Shown here one piece after another: positions 50,635 to 60,303 of a DNA stretch of 64,000 nt. Origin of the DNA: CAWKPF01 sp963851415 (GTDB taxonomy: Bacteria > Acidobacteriota > Thermoanaerobaculia > Multivoradales > Multivoraceae); contig CAWKPF010000002.1 of the NCBI GenBank assembly GCA_963851415.1, forward strand, positions 3,162,001 through 3,226,000, in the 5' to 3' direction. The notes below the pieces were generated by a model. That model worked only from the letters and a program-made list of their open reading frames with translations. It was not told the DNA's origin and ran no database searches. The position numbers were made by a program, and so were the translations under genes. Position 1 is the stretch's first letter. Each line of letters opens with the position of its first letter.

Positions 50635-53619
50635 TCAATTGGAGTCCGGGTTCCGTCGTGTCACGGCTCCGGCCCAGGGCTCGCGGTAGCTCGCAACCAG
50701 ACGCTCGTAGGCGGGGGCACCGTGCAGCCCGCGAAGCGCAGGGTCGATCTGGGGAGGATGGTCCGCGAATCCGAGTCGATCGGCCTCGGCCAGCTCAGTC
50801 AGCGCCTCGGCACGACGGCCAAGGAGCGTCAGCACCGTTGCGTGTCGATAGCGTGTGTGGGCCACCTGCGAACGCTCCTCGTGCTGATCTCCGAGGACCT
50901 CGAGATGGTCCAGCCAGAGCCGCTCGGCCTCTTCGAGTCGCCCTTGAAGTCCGCGCGCCTGGGCCTGGCCGAGAGCCGCCAGCGCAAGAGTGTTCTGTTC
51001 GCCATCGGACAACCCGTCCGATCGATCGACGGCCTGCTTGCTGGTCTCGAAGCAGCGCCAGGCTTCCTCGGGGTCTCCGCCGCTCAGCAGAAGAGTGCGA
51101 CCGACGCCGCGGGCGGTGTTCTCCAGGAGGTCGGGCGGAACCGGATCCTTGTCCTGCACGAGCCGGAAGGCCTGCTCGAACACGACTGCCGCCTCCTCGG
51201 TACGCCCGGTTCCGACCAGCAGGTTGGCCTTTGTGATCATCGCGTAGAGCGTGCCCGGGGCCGTCTCCCCGAGTGCCTTTCGCTCGATTTCGAGCCCGCG
51301 CTCGGCGAGAGGCAAGCCCTCCTGGGCTCGGCGCTGACGGGCCAGGAGCAGCGCCAGATTGCCGAGCGTGTTGGCACTCTGCAGAGAATCTCTGCCGTAG
51401 ACCCGTTCCTGGGTGTCGAGTGCTCGGCGGTAGTGGTCTTCGGCCTTGTCCAGAATGACCTGTGAGCGGTAGAGAAGGCCCAGGTTGCTCAGGACCGAGG
51501 CCACGTCGGGGTGATCGGAGCCGAGGCGTGCGGTGCGCCCTTCCAGGACCTCCTGCCAGAGCTCGTCGGCGATCTCCCATTCCCCTCGAATGTAGTGGAC
51601 TGCGGCCAGGTCGGAGAGGGTGCTCATGGTGTCGACGTGGTCGCGTCCCAGGGTCCGAGTTTGCAGTTCGACCGCTAGCCCGTACAGGCGGAGCGCCTCG
51701 TCGCTGTTTCCCGTCTGGTTCGCCAGATCGGCCAGGCCGCCCAGCACCCAGGCCGCGTGTGGATTCTCCGGATCATTGCGCTGCCAGAGCTCCAGTGCTT
51801 CGGCGTAGTGATCCTCCGCCGCCTGGCGCAATCCCCGGCTCTTCTCCAACCACGCCAGCGCTCCAAGAAGCCGGGCGCTCTCGACCGGCACCGGCTGCCC
51901 GAGCTCGCGGTCGATCGCCAGAGCCTCGACATAGTTGGCCATCGCCTCGTCAATCCGGCCGAGGCGCTGCTGCGTGAAGGCCAGTCCCCGATAGCCGTAG
52001 ACCGTGTCGACGTGAAGGCGCCCCTGGTACTTCAACCGTAACTCGAGCGACTGCTCGGCTGCACGCAGGGCCTCCTTCGGTTTGCCGAGCTGCGTGAGCG
52101 AGTTCGTGCGCAATCCGAGAATCGACCCGCGCAGATCGCCACGCTCTGGCAATTGCTCGATCACCACCCGTTCGGCCTCGGCCAGCAGGGCATCCGCCTC
52201 CTCCGCAGAGCCCAGCCCTAGATTCACTCTCCCGAGCGTGGCAAGTAGCTGCGCTCGGGGGCCGGGCTGGTCGTGCAGCCCCGTGCGGATTCTCTCCGAG
52301 CCCCGTTCGAGGAGGTCACGCAGCGACGGCTCCTCTCCGCCGGTCCTGTAGGGATCGGCCGCATCGAACAGATCGACCAGGAAGGTGCGAACCTGCTCGG
52401 CCTCGCTGGCACGGCTCTGGGCTTCTTCTTCGGCCCTCCGTGCGCGCACCAGTGCCATCGATACGGCGAGTACAGCGACCACCAGCAGAGTCACTACGGT
52501 CGCCGCCATCCCCACACCCAGACGGTGGCGGGCGACGAACTTCTCCAAGCGGTAGCGCAGGCCGGGCGGGCCAGCCATCACCGGCTCGTTCGCCAGATGA
52601 CGTTCGACATCGGCCGCAAGCTCGGAAGCGGACGCATAGCGTCGCGAGCGGTCCTTCTCCAGAGCCTTCAGGGTGATCCAGTCGACATCGCCGCGCAGTC
52701 TCCGAACCTGGGAGCGCGAATCTTCGGTGTGCTCCCGCTCGTGCTCGCGTGTGTCGGCGAGGGCACTCACGCGCCGGCTCGGTCGGACGGGCTCCTCGGA
52801 GAGGACTCGCTGCCTCAGATCCTCGAGGCTGCTGTCTTTGTCGGTGCCACCGAACGGCAGCGAGCCCGTCAACAACTCGTACAGCATCACGCCCAACGAG
52901 TACACGTCGCTGCGTGTATCGATGTCGAGCCCGCTCGGATCGAGCTGTTCCGGACTCATGTAGGCCGGAGTCCCCAGCACCTGGAAGTTCGCGGTCATCA
53001 CCGTGAGCTCGGTGAGCGGCTGAGCGATCGCCTTGGCGATCCCGAAGTCGATGATCTTCACCCGGGGCTCACCGTCCACCTCGTGAACCAGGGTGTTCGA
53101 AGGCTTGAGGTCGCGGTGGATCACGCCCTTCTGGTGCGCGTGCTGTACCGCATGGCAGAGCTCGACGAACAGGCGCAGTCGGGCCGAAGTGTCCATGCGC
53201 TTTCGCTCGCAGTACTGGACGATCGGGATGCCGTGCACCAGCTCCATCGCGAAGTAGGGGCGCCCAGTGTCGGTCTGTCCGCCGTCGAACACCGTCGCGA
53301 TCGCCGGATGATCCATCACCGCCAGTGCCTGGCGCTCCGAGTCGAAACGAGCCAGCACCTCCTTGCTCTGCATCCCCTCTTTGATGACCTTGAGCGCGAC
53401 CCGGCGCCGAACCGGCTCACTCTGCTGCGCTTCGTAGACCACCCCCATGCCACCCTCCCCGAGCAGGCGGAGGACGCGGTACGGACCGATCGTGTCGCGG
53501 CTGCTCAGCCCCGCCTCGAACAGCTCGGTCAGCACCGAGTCGCGGATCTCCGGCTGGCCAGGGGTGTCCTCGTCGTGATCGGGCCGGGGCCCGCGTCCGG
53601 AGTCGGGATCGGAGTTCAT
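50635..53619 (-). CDS. Membrane Ser/Thr protein kinase with C-terminal TPR array
   Basis: A 994-residue kinase. The kinase domain (47-340) keeps GEGGMG, VALKVIK (K77), HRDLKPSN (D170), DFG (191-193) and GTPAYMSPEQ. One membrane segment (about 370-394) is followed by a coiled charged stretch and about ten TPR units of the 42-residue kinesin-light-chain-like type (ALAIDRELGQ, LQTRTLGRDHVDTMSTLSDL, RTARLGSDHPDVASVLSNLG). It is divergent from an ECF sigma factor gene 223 bases away. The pairing of this kinase type with such sigma factors is common in this kind of genome; the sigma factor may be a target. Confidence 0.94.
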   Translation of the reverse strand: MNSDPDSGRGPRPDHDEDTPGQPEIRDSVLTELFEAGLSSRDTIGPYRVLRLLGEGGMGVVYEAQQSEPVRRRVALKVIKEGMQSKEVLARFDSERQALAVMDHPAIATVFDGGQTDTGRPYFAMELVHGIPIVQYCERKRMDTSARLRLFVELCHAVQHAHQKGVIHRDLKPSNTLVHEVDGEPRVKIIDFGIAKAIAQPLTELTVMTANFQVLGTPAYMSPEQLDPSGLDIDTRSDVYSLGVMLYELLTGSLPFGGTDKDSSLEDLRQRVLSEEPVRPSRRVSALADTREHEREHTEDSRSQVRRLRGDVDWITLKALEKDRSRRYASASELAADVERHLANEPVMAGPPGLRYRLEKFVARHRLGVGMAATVVTLLVVAVLAVSMALVRARRAEEEAQSRASEAEQVRTFLVDLFDAADPYRTGGEEPSLRDLLERGSERIRTGLHDQPGPRAQLLATLGRVNLGLGSAEEADALLAEAERVVIEQLPERGDLRGSILGLRTNSLTQLGKPKEALRAAEQSLELRLKYQGRLHVDTVYGYRGLAFTQQRLGRIDEAMANYVEALAIDRELGQPVPVESARLLGALAWLEKSRGLRQAAEDHYAEALELWQRNDPENPHAAWVLGGLADLANQTGNSDEALRLYGLAVELQTRTLGRDHVDTMSTLSDLAAVHYIRGEWEIADELWQEVLEGRTARLGSDHPDVASVLSNLGLLYRSQVILDKAEDHYRRALDTQERVYGRDSLQSANTLGNLALLLARQRRAQEGLPLAERGLEIERKALGETAPGTLYAMITKANLLVGTGRTEEAAVVFEQAFRLVQDKDPVPPDLLENTARGVGRTLLLSGGDPEEAWRCFETSKQAVDRSDGLSDGEQNTLALAALGQAQARGLQGRLEEAERLWLDHLEVLGDQHEERSQVAHTRYRHATVLTLLGRRAEALTELAEADRLGFADHPPQIDPALRGLHGAPAYERLVASYREPWAGAVTRRNPDSN

Positions 53620-53842
53620 GGCTCAGGCCCCTTGTGGCCGGAGCTGGCGCTCGCGGCGAGAGGGATGAGGGACACAGAGAGTATCTTCGAAACCTAACCA
53701 TTTCGACAGTGGTTGTCCACGAGCTCGAGCTTGGATCAGGACTTCGTGGCCTGCACGTATACTGCGCACGCATCACGCCCTCGAGGCCGTCCTCGGGCTC
53801 GCGCGGCGAGACCAAGATCTCCTGACGACCGGAATTCAGCCT

Positions 53843-54562
53843 GTGAGCCCGGGATTCCCGACGACCCACTGGAGTTTGCTGCGGTCCGAGAAGAGCGGCG
53901 GCGACTCGGCAGCGTCGCGCGCTGCCCTCGAGTACCTGGCGGGAGCCTACTGGGAGCCACTCTACGCCTACCTCCGGCGACGGGGCTACAGTGAGAGCGA
54001 TGCCGCGGATCTGATCCAATCGTTCTTCGTTCGGCTGCTCGACGGCGAGTTCCTCGCCAAGGCCGATCCCGAGCGAGGACGGTTCCGCACCTTCGTCATC
54101 GTCTCCCTGAAGCACTTCGTTGCCAACGAGCATGCCCGGGCCGCGGCCCACAAGCGTTCACCAGGAACACCGTTGATCCCCCTAGAGCCGGCGCATGCCG
54201 AACAACGGATGCGCATCGAGCCCGTGGACGACCTCACACCTGACGCCCTCTTCGAGCGCCGTTGGGCCCAGACGGTGATGCAAAGAGCGCTGCTGCGCCT
54301 GCGCACGGAGCAGGAGCGAATCGGCCAGGGAGAGCGCTTTTCCGCGCTCAGCGACCACGTGATCGGCGACGGGGGAGCGCGTTACGACGAGGTCGCCGAC
54401 CGGCTGGGGCTCTCGGTCGCCAATGTGAAGGTGACGGTGCACCGACTGCGCAAGCGACTCGGCGAGTGTCTTCGCGCCGAGATCGCCTCGACCGTCGCCA
54501 GCGCCGACATGATCGACGCCGAGCTGCGCTACCTCCTGGAGAGGATTCGAGCCCCCCGCTGA
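53843..54562 (+). CDS. ECF sigma factor
   Basis: A 239-residue sigma factor. The start has FPTTHWSLLRS, typical of the subgroup that pairs with Ser/Thr kinases. Region 2 contains YLAGAYWEPLYAYLRRRGYS, DAADLIQSFFVRLLD and FRTFVIVSLKHFVANEH; region 4 has YDEVADRLGLSVANVKVTVH and RLRKRL. Start is GTG at 53843, matching the conserved first residues; no strong ribosome site is visible. No anti-sigma gene is nearby. The divergent kinase is the likely regulator. Confidence 0.9.
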   Translation: MSPGFPTTHWSLLRSEKSGGDSAASRAALEYLAGAYWEPLYAYLRRRGYSESDAADLIQSFFVRLLDGEFLAKADPERGRFRTFVIVSLKHFVANEHARAAAHKRSPGTPLIPLEPAHAEQRMRIEPVDDLTPDALFERRWAQTVMQRALLRLRTEQERIGQGERFSALSDHVIGDGGARYDEVADRLGLSVANVKVTVHRLRKRLGECLRAEIASTVASADMIDAELRYLLERIRAPR

Positions 54563-54583
54563 ACGGCCGCCGCACCACGAGGC

Positions 54584-54610
54584 AAGGGCCCCATCCCGGA
54601 TGGGGCCCTT
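54584..54610. terminator. Bidirectional terminator between sigma factor and protease genes
   Basis: A perfect 12-base stem AAGGGCCCCATC / GATGGGGCCCTT with loop CCG, followed by TCT. It lies 21 bases after the sigma factor stop and 38 bases before the stop of the convergent protease gene. Confidence 0.9.
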
Positions 54611-54648
54611 TCTCCGTTCAGGGCGAGAGCGGTCCCGACGCTGCGACC

Positions 54649-56367
54649 TCAGGGGAAGGCCACCTTGTCGAAGGCCACCACGTAGGACGAGTAGTTGCCG
54701 TCGTCGCCGGGCGGCTTGTTGCCACCGAGCACGTGCAGGCCGACGGGCAGTCTCTTCTCGTAGATCGTCATCGCCACGTCGCCGCTCGAGTGTGTGAAGT
54801 CGAGACGCTTGCCGGTGTTCTGGAATCCGCTGAGCCAGGGAGGCTTGGAGCCATAGCGATTGTCGTGCGCCACGTACACCGTGGCCGGACGCGTCAAGAA
54901 GAAGTAGAGATGGTAGTTGCCTGCCACGAACTTGTCGTCGGCGGCCCCTCGAACAAAAGTCGCTCCGTGCAGCATCTCGGGCACCTGGGTGAAAGTGGCG
55001 TCGCGATCGGAGTAGACAAAGGCCCCCTCGTGCAATCCCTGCGGCACTGGGTCGTACACCTTGTCGGTCCCCGCCCAGATTGTCGGGATCTCGGGATCCT
55101 GGTCGTCGACGATCACGACGTAGTTCGAGAAGTTGCGGGTCTCACCTTCGGGGTAGTTGCCGCCGAGCCGGACTCGTCCAGCAGAGAACTCCTTGCGATA
55201 GAGGCTCATCCGAATCGTGCTGTTGCCGGTCGAGTACTCCACGTTCATTCCCGTGTTGGAGAACTCGCTCATCCAGCTCGGGAGGGAGTCGTATCGATCG
55301 TCGTGTCCGATGTAGACGATCACCGGCTTGTTGCTCGTCCAGCTCAGCAGCTTGGTCTGTTGGTCGAACTTGTCGTTGTTGGGCGTGCGAACGTAGTGGG
55401 CCCCTTCGAGCTGTTCGGGCACATGAGTGAAACGGAAGGCCCGATCCGTGAACACAATCGCGTCCTCCTGCAGAGCCCACCGATGGACCTGGTAGCTAGC
55501 CGTGGACTTGACAGCCACCGCGATGAACTTCAGGTCCTTCGCCGAAAGAAAGCGGCGCAGCCACCTCCAGGAAGAAAAGGCTGGCCGGTAGGTGCTCGAG
55601 CTCGAAAAGTCGCCCCACGATGCGTTGCCGATCACCTGAAGCATGCCGTTGGGCGCGTAGAGCATCGGGCCACCGGAGTCGCCCGGGCAGACGTGCTGGC
55701 CATTGGCCTGCGTCACCAGAGCGCCCGCGCTGACGGTGTCGAGCGGTAGGGTCAGAGAGCGCTTGACGGGGTTGGAGGTGTCGTTGCAGTTGCTGCCGGT
55801 GTAGCCGTAGCCTACGAGGGTGGCGAGATTGCCCTCCTGGGGCACCACGCCGGGGAGAATCGGGATGGGATTCACGCCCCGGGTCTTGACCCAGGGCAGC
55901 TTGTCGAGCTTGATGACCGCGAGGTCGTCACTCAACCAGCTGCGGCGCTCGTAGTCGGGGTGGACATAGACGGTGCCCTGAAAGTCCACATCCTCTCTCA
56001 CCCAGTCGGGTCGGCCTGTTCGACGGACCTGGCGCAGCGTGAATGTCTTGCGCGAGACGCAGGTGTTGGCCTGGGGATCCCCCCCATTACCGGACGAGCA
56101 CACGCAGTGCGCAGCCGTCAAGACGGTGTCGGCGGAGACCAGAGTGGCGGTGCAGTTTCCGATCGAGCCTACGGCCTGGAATTCCCCGTCCTGGGACGCA
56201 GCGCCCCCCTGGATGCGATCGATCGAGTCGGCGGTCGCAGAGGGCTGGCCTCCAGCGGCCAGGGCCGGGAAGATCGCCAGGAGCAGTGCCGCAAGGGCCG
56301 CAGCGGGCTTCGTCACGGCCAGGGCCTGGTTTCGCGGATGTCCTGCGGGTCGAGTCGAGCCTTTCAT
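54649..56367 (-). CDS. Secreted trypsin-like serine protease with twin C-terminal beta domains
   Basis: A 572-residue exported protease. Signal peptide (about 1-40), mature start possibly IQGGAASQDGEF. The catalytic triad is clear: TAAHC, DDLAVIKLD and CPGDSGGPM. From about residue 300, two homologous units of about 130 residues follow: IVFTDRAFRFTHVPEQLEGA with VYIGHDDRYDSLPSWMSEF, and FVYSDRDATFTQVPEMLHGA with VYVAHDNRYGSKPPWLSGF. Each ends in RLGGNYPEGETRNFSNYVVI or VLGGNKPPGDDGNYSSYVVA. Units of this kind occur in secreted proteins and probably bind a surface or glycan. GGAGGA precedes ATG 56367. Confidence 0.92.
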   Translation of the reverse strand: MKGSTRPAGHPRNQALAVTKPAAALAALLLAIFPALAAGGQPSATADSIDRIQGGAASQDGEFQAVGSIGNCTATLVSADTVLTAAHCVCSSGNGGDPQANTCVSRKTFTLRQVRRTGRPDWVREDVDFQGTVYVHPDYERRSWLSDDLAVIKLDKLPWVKTRGVNPIPILPGVVPQEGNLATLVGYGYTGSNCNDTSNPVKRSLTLPLDTVSAGALVTQANGQHVCPGDSGGPMLYAPNGMLQVIGNASWGDFSSSSTYRPAFSSWRWLRRFLSAKDLKFIAVAVKSTASYQVHRWALQEDAIVFTDRAFRFTHVPEQLEGAHYVRTPNNDKFDQQTKLLSWTSNKPVIVYIGHDDRYDSLPSWMSEFSNTGMNVEYSTGNSTIRMSLYRKEFSAGRVRLGGNYPEGETRNFSNYVVIVDDQDPEIPTIWAGTDKVYDPVPQGLHEGAFVYSDRDATFTQVPEMLHGATFVRGAADDKFVAGNYHLYFFLTRPATVYVAHDNRYGSKPPWLSGFQNTGKRLDFTHSSGDVAMTIYEKRLPVGLHVLGGNKPPGDDGNYSSYVVAFDKVAFP

Positions 56368-56534
56368 CTGAGGGTCCTCCTTCGTTGAGTCCGGCCGCTG
56401 ACGGGGCGTTCTGCCCTCATGCTCCGGGTTTCACTCAGGAGTACAGATCCCCCACGGAAAGGTGACACCGCTCAGCGTAAGAAGCTCGCAGAGCCGATCG
56501 CGAGAGGCGAGCGCTCGGTCGTAGCGGCCGCTGA

Positions 56535-57245
56535 CTAGCTCTTCGACGCCGCCAGACGATCCGCCACGATCTCGAGCACCTCCGGATCGAAGCCGAGGCC
56601 GAGATGGCTCGACTTCACCTCGACGTGCTCCACCTGCTCGCTGAAAGAGTCGATGCAGGCACGCCAGTCCACCACGCCATCCGCGCGACTGAAGACGGCG
56701 GTGATCGGCACTCGGATCGGAATCTGGTTGCGCTCCGCCACCGCATCGTCGATCGCGTCCAGGTCCTGGCCGGTAGCGGTGTAGAAGGAGGCCGCGTTCG
56801 TGAACTTCGGCCCCCCGACCACGGGGGAGCCGAGGGTCACGATGCGATCGACCAGCTCGGGCTCGTCACGAGCGACTTCGCGAGCCAGCACTCCACCGAG
56901 ACTCCAGCCGACGAGACGCACGGCCTGGCCGCTCGAGCGGTGGATCTCCTGCACCCGCTCGGCGACTCTGGGAATCAGGTTGGGCACGTCGCCACGGTTG
57001 ACCCCGAGGCCCCAGCCGGCGACGCGGTAGCCCCATCTTCCGATCAGCGAGCACAAGACTCTCGTCGAGCCGTCCCCGGCGCCGAAACCCGGCAGCACCA
57101 GGACGGGCTCGCCGCCTCCGCGGCCGAGTCCCGACAGCCGGCGCCACTGGAGAGCGAGCCGTGGGAAGCTGGCCATCGTTCTGCTCTCGGCGACATAGCC
57201 GAGGAGGCCCGGGGGGCGTAGCTCCGAAGGATCGAAATCCCTCAT
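56535..57245 (-). CDS. Alpha/beta hydrolase
   Basis: A 236-residue hydrolase of lipase/esterase type: oxyanion region PVLVLPGFGAGDGS, nucleophile elbow LVGWSLGGVLA, acid candidate in FSRADGVVDW and base in SSHLGLGFDP. The pattern resembles triacylglycerol-lipase-like proteins. Start ATG 57245 overlaps the stop of the flavoprotein gene as ATGA, so it is the third coupled gene of the nei operon. Substrate unknown. Confidence 0.87.
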   Translation of the reverse strand: MRDFDPSELRPPGLLGYVAESRTMASFPRLALQWRRLSGLGRGGGEPVLVLPGFGAGDGSTRVLCSLIGRWGYRVAGWGLGVNRGDVPNLIPRVAERVQEIHRSSGQAVRLVGWSLGGVLAREVARDEPELVDRIVTLGSPVVGGPKFTNAASFYTATGQDLDAIDDAVAERNQIPIRVPITAVFSRADGVVDWRACIDSFSEQVEHVEVKSSHLGLGFDPEVLEIVADRLAASKS

Positions 57246-58321
57246 CCTCGACTCCGCGGCGTGGACCCCTCGGCCATTCGACGACCGAGCGAGAGGCCGC
57301 TCTCGAAGGCGGCCTCGACCCGACCCGCCAGACACCAGTCACCGCACAGACCGAGACGGGCCTCCGGGTCCCACCGCGAGGGCTCTCCGAGGGGCCTCGA
57401 TGCCCGGGCGTATCGCCATCGATGAACCTGGCGCAGCTCCGGTGCGCGGTCGGTCGCCAGAACACTCTGCAGCGCTTCGACCAGCGTCTCTTCGAGATCT
57501 CCAGGAGGAATCTCGAGCACGTTCCTCGACCACCCCGGTGTGGTGTGAAGGACCCAGGTGTCCACGCCGTCCCGAGAGCGCCGTGGCTTGCTCGCGTCGC
57601 GAGCCACCCAGGCGACGACCGGATGCCCGGAGACGAAAGCTGCGTCGAAACCCGAGGCGAGGGGATTCTCGAAGGCGACGAGGAGAGCGTGACAGGGATC
57701 GAGGTCGATTTCCGTGAGATCTTCGCTCCAGCGGTGGGCATCCGTGAGCAGCTCGGCGGCCTGTGGCGCCGGTGCAGCAACGACAAGCGTGTCGTGACGT
57801 ACCGTCTCGCCGTCCTCGAGCCGCAGCTGCCAACCGGAGCTCCGCGCCTCGAGAGCCTCGACGCGTGACGAATACCGAACCCGAGCAAAACCGTCCTCCT
57901 CGAGTGCTCGAACGAGCGTTCGAAGTACGGTGCTCATGCGCGGCGTTCCCACCCAGGCCGTTTCGCCTTCGATCTTCGCACTCGGCCTCACCTCTCGTAG
58001 TGCTCCTTCGAACGAGAGGTCGACGAGCTCGGCCCGCCAGGGCTCGACGGTCCCCTGACCCTGCCACTCCTCGACCACCCGACGAAACGCCGCGCTGCGC
58101 GCTGTGAAGTACTGCGCTCCGTGGTCGAAGGCGACCTCGAGGTCACCAGTCTCCCGGTCGAGTCGAGTCCGCCGGGTCGACATGCGGCCGCCCGGGCCAC
58201 GGGCCTTGTCGTAGACCACGATCGAATCGGCAGAGCGTTCCCCTGGAAGCGTCGCGAGCGTCTGCGCGCAGGTGAGCCCCGCGAGGCCACCTCCGATGAT
58301 CGCCACCGATCCGAGAGTCAT
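57242..58321 (-). CDS. Renalase-like FAD-dependent oxidoreductase
   Basis: A 359-residue flavoprotein: dinucleotide-binding start VAIIGGGLAGLTCAQTL, then VVYDKARGPGGRMSTRR, which is the amine oxidase/renalase signature, DHGAQYFTAR, and a C-terminal FAD motif LCGDWCLAGRVEAAFESGLS. Bacterial renalases oxidise dihydro-forms of NAD(P)H that arise by mis-reduction; other family members differ, so the activity is a fair guess. ATG 58321 overlaps the stop of the endonuclease VIII gene (ATGA), and its own stop overlaps the hydrolase start in the same way. Confidence 0.87.
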   Translation of the reverse strand: MTLGSVAIIGGGLAGLTCAQTLATLPGERSADSIVVYDKARGPGGRMSTRRTRLDRETGDLEVAFDHGAQYFTARSAAFRRVVEEWQGQGTVEPWRAELVDLSFEGALREVRPSAKIEGETAWVGTPRMSTVLRTLVRALEEDGFARVRYSSRVEALEARSSGWQLRLEDGETVRHDTLVVAAPAPQAAELLTDAHRWSEDLTEIDLDPCHALLVAFENPLASGFDAAFVSGHPVVAWVARDASKPRRSRDGVDTWVLHTTPGWSRNVLEIPPGDLEETLVEALQSVLATDRAPELRQVHRWRYARASRPLGEPSRWDPEARLGLCGDWCLAGRVEAAFESGLSLGRRMAEGSTPRSRG

Positions 58322-59148
58322 CGCGTCGGCCCCGGCTGACAGCAAGAACAGAGGTAGAGCCTCCGGGAACCCACCTCGATGCGCTCCACCGGCGAGCCGC
58401 ACTCGAGACACGGCTGCCCTTCGCGTGCGAAGACCGCGAAACGCGACTTCGGCCACGTCGCCCCGAGCCTCTCGAGCTGCCGGACCTCTTTCCTGGTGTT
58501 CGTCACGCCTCCGGTGTCGTAGCTTCGTCGTGGCAGCCGCAGAAGCTCACGGGCGAGCGCTCTACGCTGCGGCTCGTCGAGGTCGACCGGGCGGTGCTTC
58601 GGATGCAGTCGCGCTCGCCACAGGATCTCGCTGCGCAGGTAGTTGCCGAGCCCGGCCACGAAGCCCTGGTCGAGCAGCAGGGCCCCGAGCTGCCGACGGA
58701 CGAACTCCGGACGCTCCATCCACGCGACCAGGCTCGCAGCGGTGGTCTCCGGCCAGAGCGGATCCGGACCGAGCCCGCGCAGGAAGGGATGCTCGGCGAG
58801 AGCCTGACGATCGACGACGTCGATGTCGGAAGCGCTGTAGAGCAGAGCCGAGTGGGTCGCCGTGCGCAGTCCCACTCTCAGCTGACGATTGGTGTCCGGG
58901 TCTTGACCGTTCTGCCGCACGTACCACCGTCCGTAGAGCTGGTTGTGGGAGTAGAGGGTGAGTCCCCCTTCGAAGCGGGTGAGCATCGCCTTGCCGTGGG
59001 TGTCGACCGAGTCCACTCGCTGGCCGCGCAGCTCGTCCTCGAAGGGTCTCAATCGCTCGAAGTCGAAGTGCACCTCGGTCAGGCGGCTCCCCGCGATGGC
59101 TTCGGCCACCTGGTCGGCAGCACGTCTGATCTCAGGTCCTTCGGGCAT
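58318..59148 (-). CDS. nei: Endonuclease VIII / formamidopyrimidine-DNA glycosylase family protein
   Basis: A 276-residue DNA glycosylase/AP lyase that removes oxidised bases. N-terminus MPEGPEIRRAADQ, where P2 is the nucleophile and E3 is essential; GKAMLTRFEGGLTLYSHNQL; helix-two-turn-helix region GFVAGLGNYLRSEILWRARL; C-terminal zinc finger CLECGSPVERIEV...CSCCQ. The residue pattern (PEGPEI, YSHNQLYG) favours Nei over MutM. ATG 59148 gives the required proline at position 2. First gene of a three-gene coupled operon. Confidence 0.93.
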   Translation of the reverse strand: MPEGPEIRRAADQVAEAIAGSRLTEVHFDFERLRPFEDELRGQRVDSVDTHGKAMLTRFEGGLTLYSHNQLYGRWYVRQNGQDPDTNRQLRVGLRTATHSALLYSASDIDVVDRQALAEHPFLRGLGPDPLWPETTAASLVAWMERPEFVRRQLGALLLDQGFVAGLGNYLRSEILWRARLHPKHRPVDLDEPQRRALARELLRLPRRSYDTGGVTNTRKEVRQLERLGATWPKSRFAVFAREGQPCLECGSPVERIEVGSRRLYLCSCCQPGPTR

Positions 59149-59388
59149 AGGTCGGAATCCTCTGCAGTCTGTTCGGCGGATCAAGGCTCCCGGATCCGAG
59201 GAATCCGTCGCGGCCCGCCAAGCGTCTCAGACTCAGCCGCGATGCTCGCTCGAATCTCGACAGAAGTCTGCCCCCTGCGCCTCCCCGTCCTCTCGACCCG
59301 AAGTCTCCTTCGTCCTTCCGGCGACCGATATCCTCGGAGTCGCCTTTCCGGCACGGACCTCGAGGCAGGGCCGAGGAGGGAAGTTCAA

Positions 59389-60303
59389 GTGAGTGCGCCA
59401 CAGTCCCCGACCCGCCGAGGTGAGCCACCGGCGGAGATCGAGATCGATGACGGGCTCGTGCGCCGTCTGCTCGAGAGTCAGCATCCGGATCTCGCTTTGG
59501 AGCGCCTCGAGTTGGTGGCCAATGGCTGGGACAACTGCACGTTCCGCCTGGGTGAGGATCTCGCGGTGCGCCTTCCCCGCCGCGAGGTCGCCGCTTCCCT
59601 CATCCTCCACGAGCAACGCTGGCTGCCGGAGATCGCGCGCCGGATCTCGCTGCCGATACCGGCACCGCAACGCCTGGGAGTGCCGGGTCAAGGCTACCCC
59701 TGGGCCTGGAGCGTGGTGCCCTGGTACCGGGGAGTGTCGGGCGCTCGCGAGCCGCTCGCGGTCAGTGAGGCCTCGGTCTTGGGCGACTTTCTCGCCGAGC
59801 TGCATGTGGCGGCACCGGCCGAGGCTCCGGCCAACCCCTTCCGAGGGGTTCCGCTCGCGGAGCGGGAGGCGTCTTTCGAGGAGCGCCTGGCGAGTGTCCG
59901 CTCTCAGGTCGACCATCTCGACCCTCTCGCGCTCGAGGAGATCTGGACTCGCGCCGTGGACGCCCCTTGCGCTGCCCATTCGCTCTGGTTGCACGGGGAC
60001 CTCCATCCAAAGAACGTGATCGTCGATCGGGGCCGGATCGCCGCCGTGATCGACTGGGGAGACCTCACCGCCGGGGATCCTGCCTGCGATCTGGCCGCGG
60101 CGTGGATGCTGTTCCCGGTCGAGGTGCACGAGGGGCTCTGGGAGAGCTACGGTCGAGCCACTGAAGACCTGCTCGATCGTGCCCGGGGCTGGGCGCTGTT
60201 GCTCGGGCTGATCTTCCTCGATGCCGGGCTGGTCAGCGATCCGGCCTTCGCTCGCCTCGGACGGACCGTACTCGAGCGACTCGCGGACTCCATGCGGAAG
60301 TAG
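59389..60303 (+). CDS. Aminoglycoside-phosphotransferase-fold kinase
   Basis: A 304-residue protein of the APH/choline kinase fold: ELVANGWDNCTFRLG and LAVRLPRRE (N-lobe), the catalytic loop LWLHGDLHPKNVIVD, and the metal site IDWGDLTAGDPACDLAAAW. Substrate could be an antibiotic, a sugar or another small alcohol; nothing nearby indicates resistance. GTG 59389 was chosen because GAGGAGGGAAG precedes it at a proper distance; the long open frame upstream lies over the nei gene and is noise. Divergent from the nei operon. Confidence 0.87.
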   Translation: MSAPQSPTRRGEPPAEIEIDDGLVRRLLESQHPDLALERLELVANGWDNCTFRLGEDLAVRLPRREVAASLILHEQRWLPEIARRISLPIPAPQRLGVPGQGYPWAWSVVPWYRGVSGAREPLAVSEASVLGDFLAELHVAAPAEAPANPFRGVPLAEREASFEERLASVRSQVDHLDPLALEEIWTRAVDAPCAAHSLWLHGDLHPKNVIVDRGRIAAVIDWGDLTAGDPACDLAAAWMLFPVEVHEGLWESYGRATEDLLDRARGWALLLGLIFLDAGLVSDPAFARLGRTVLERLADSMRK

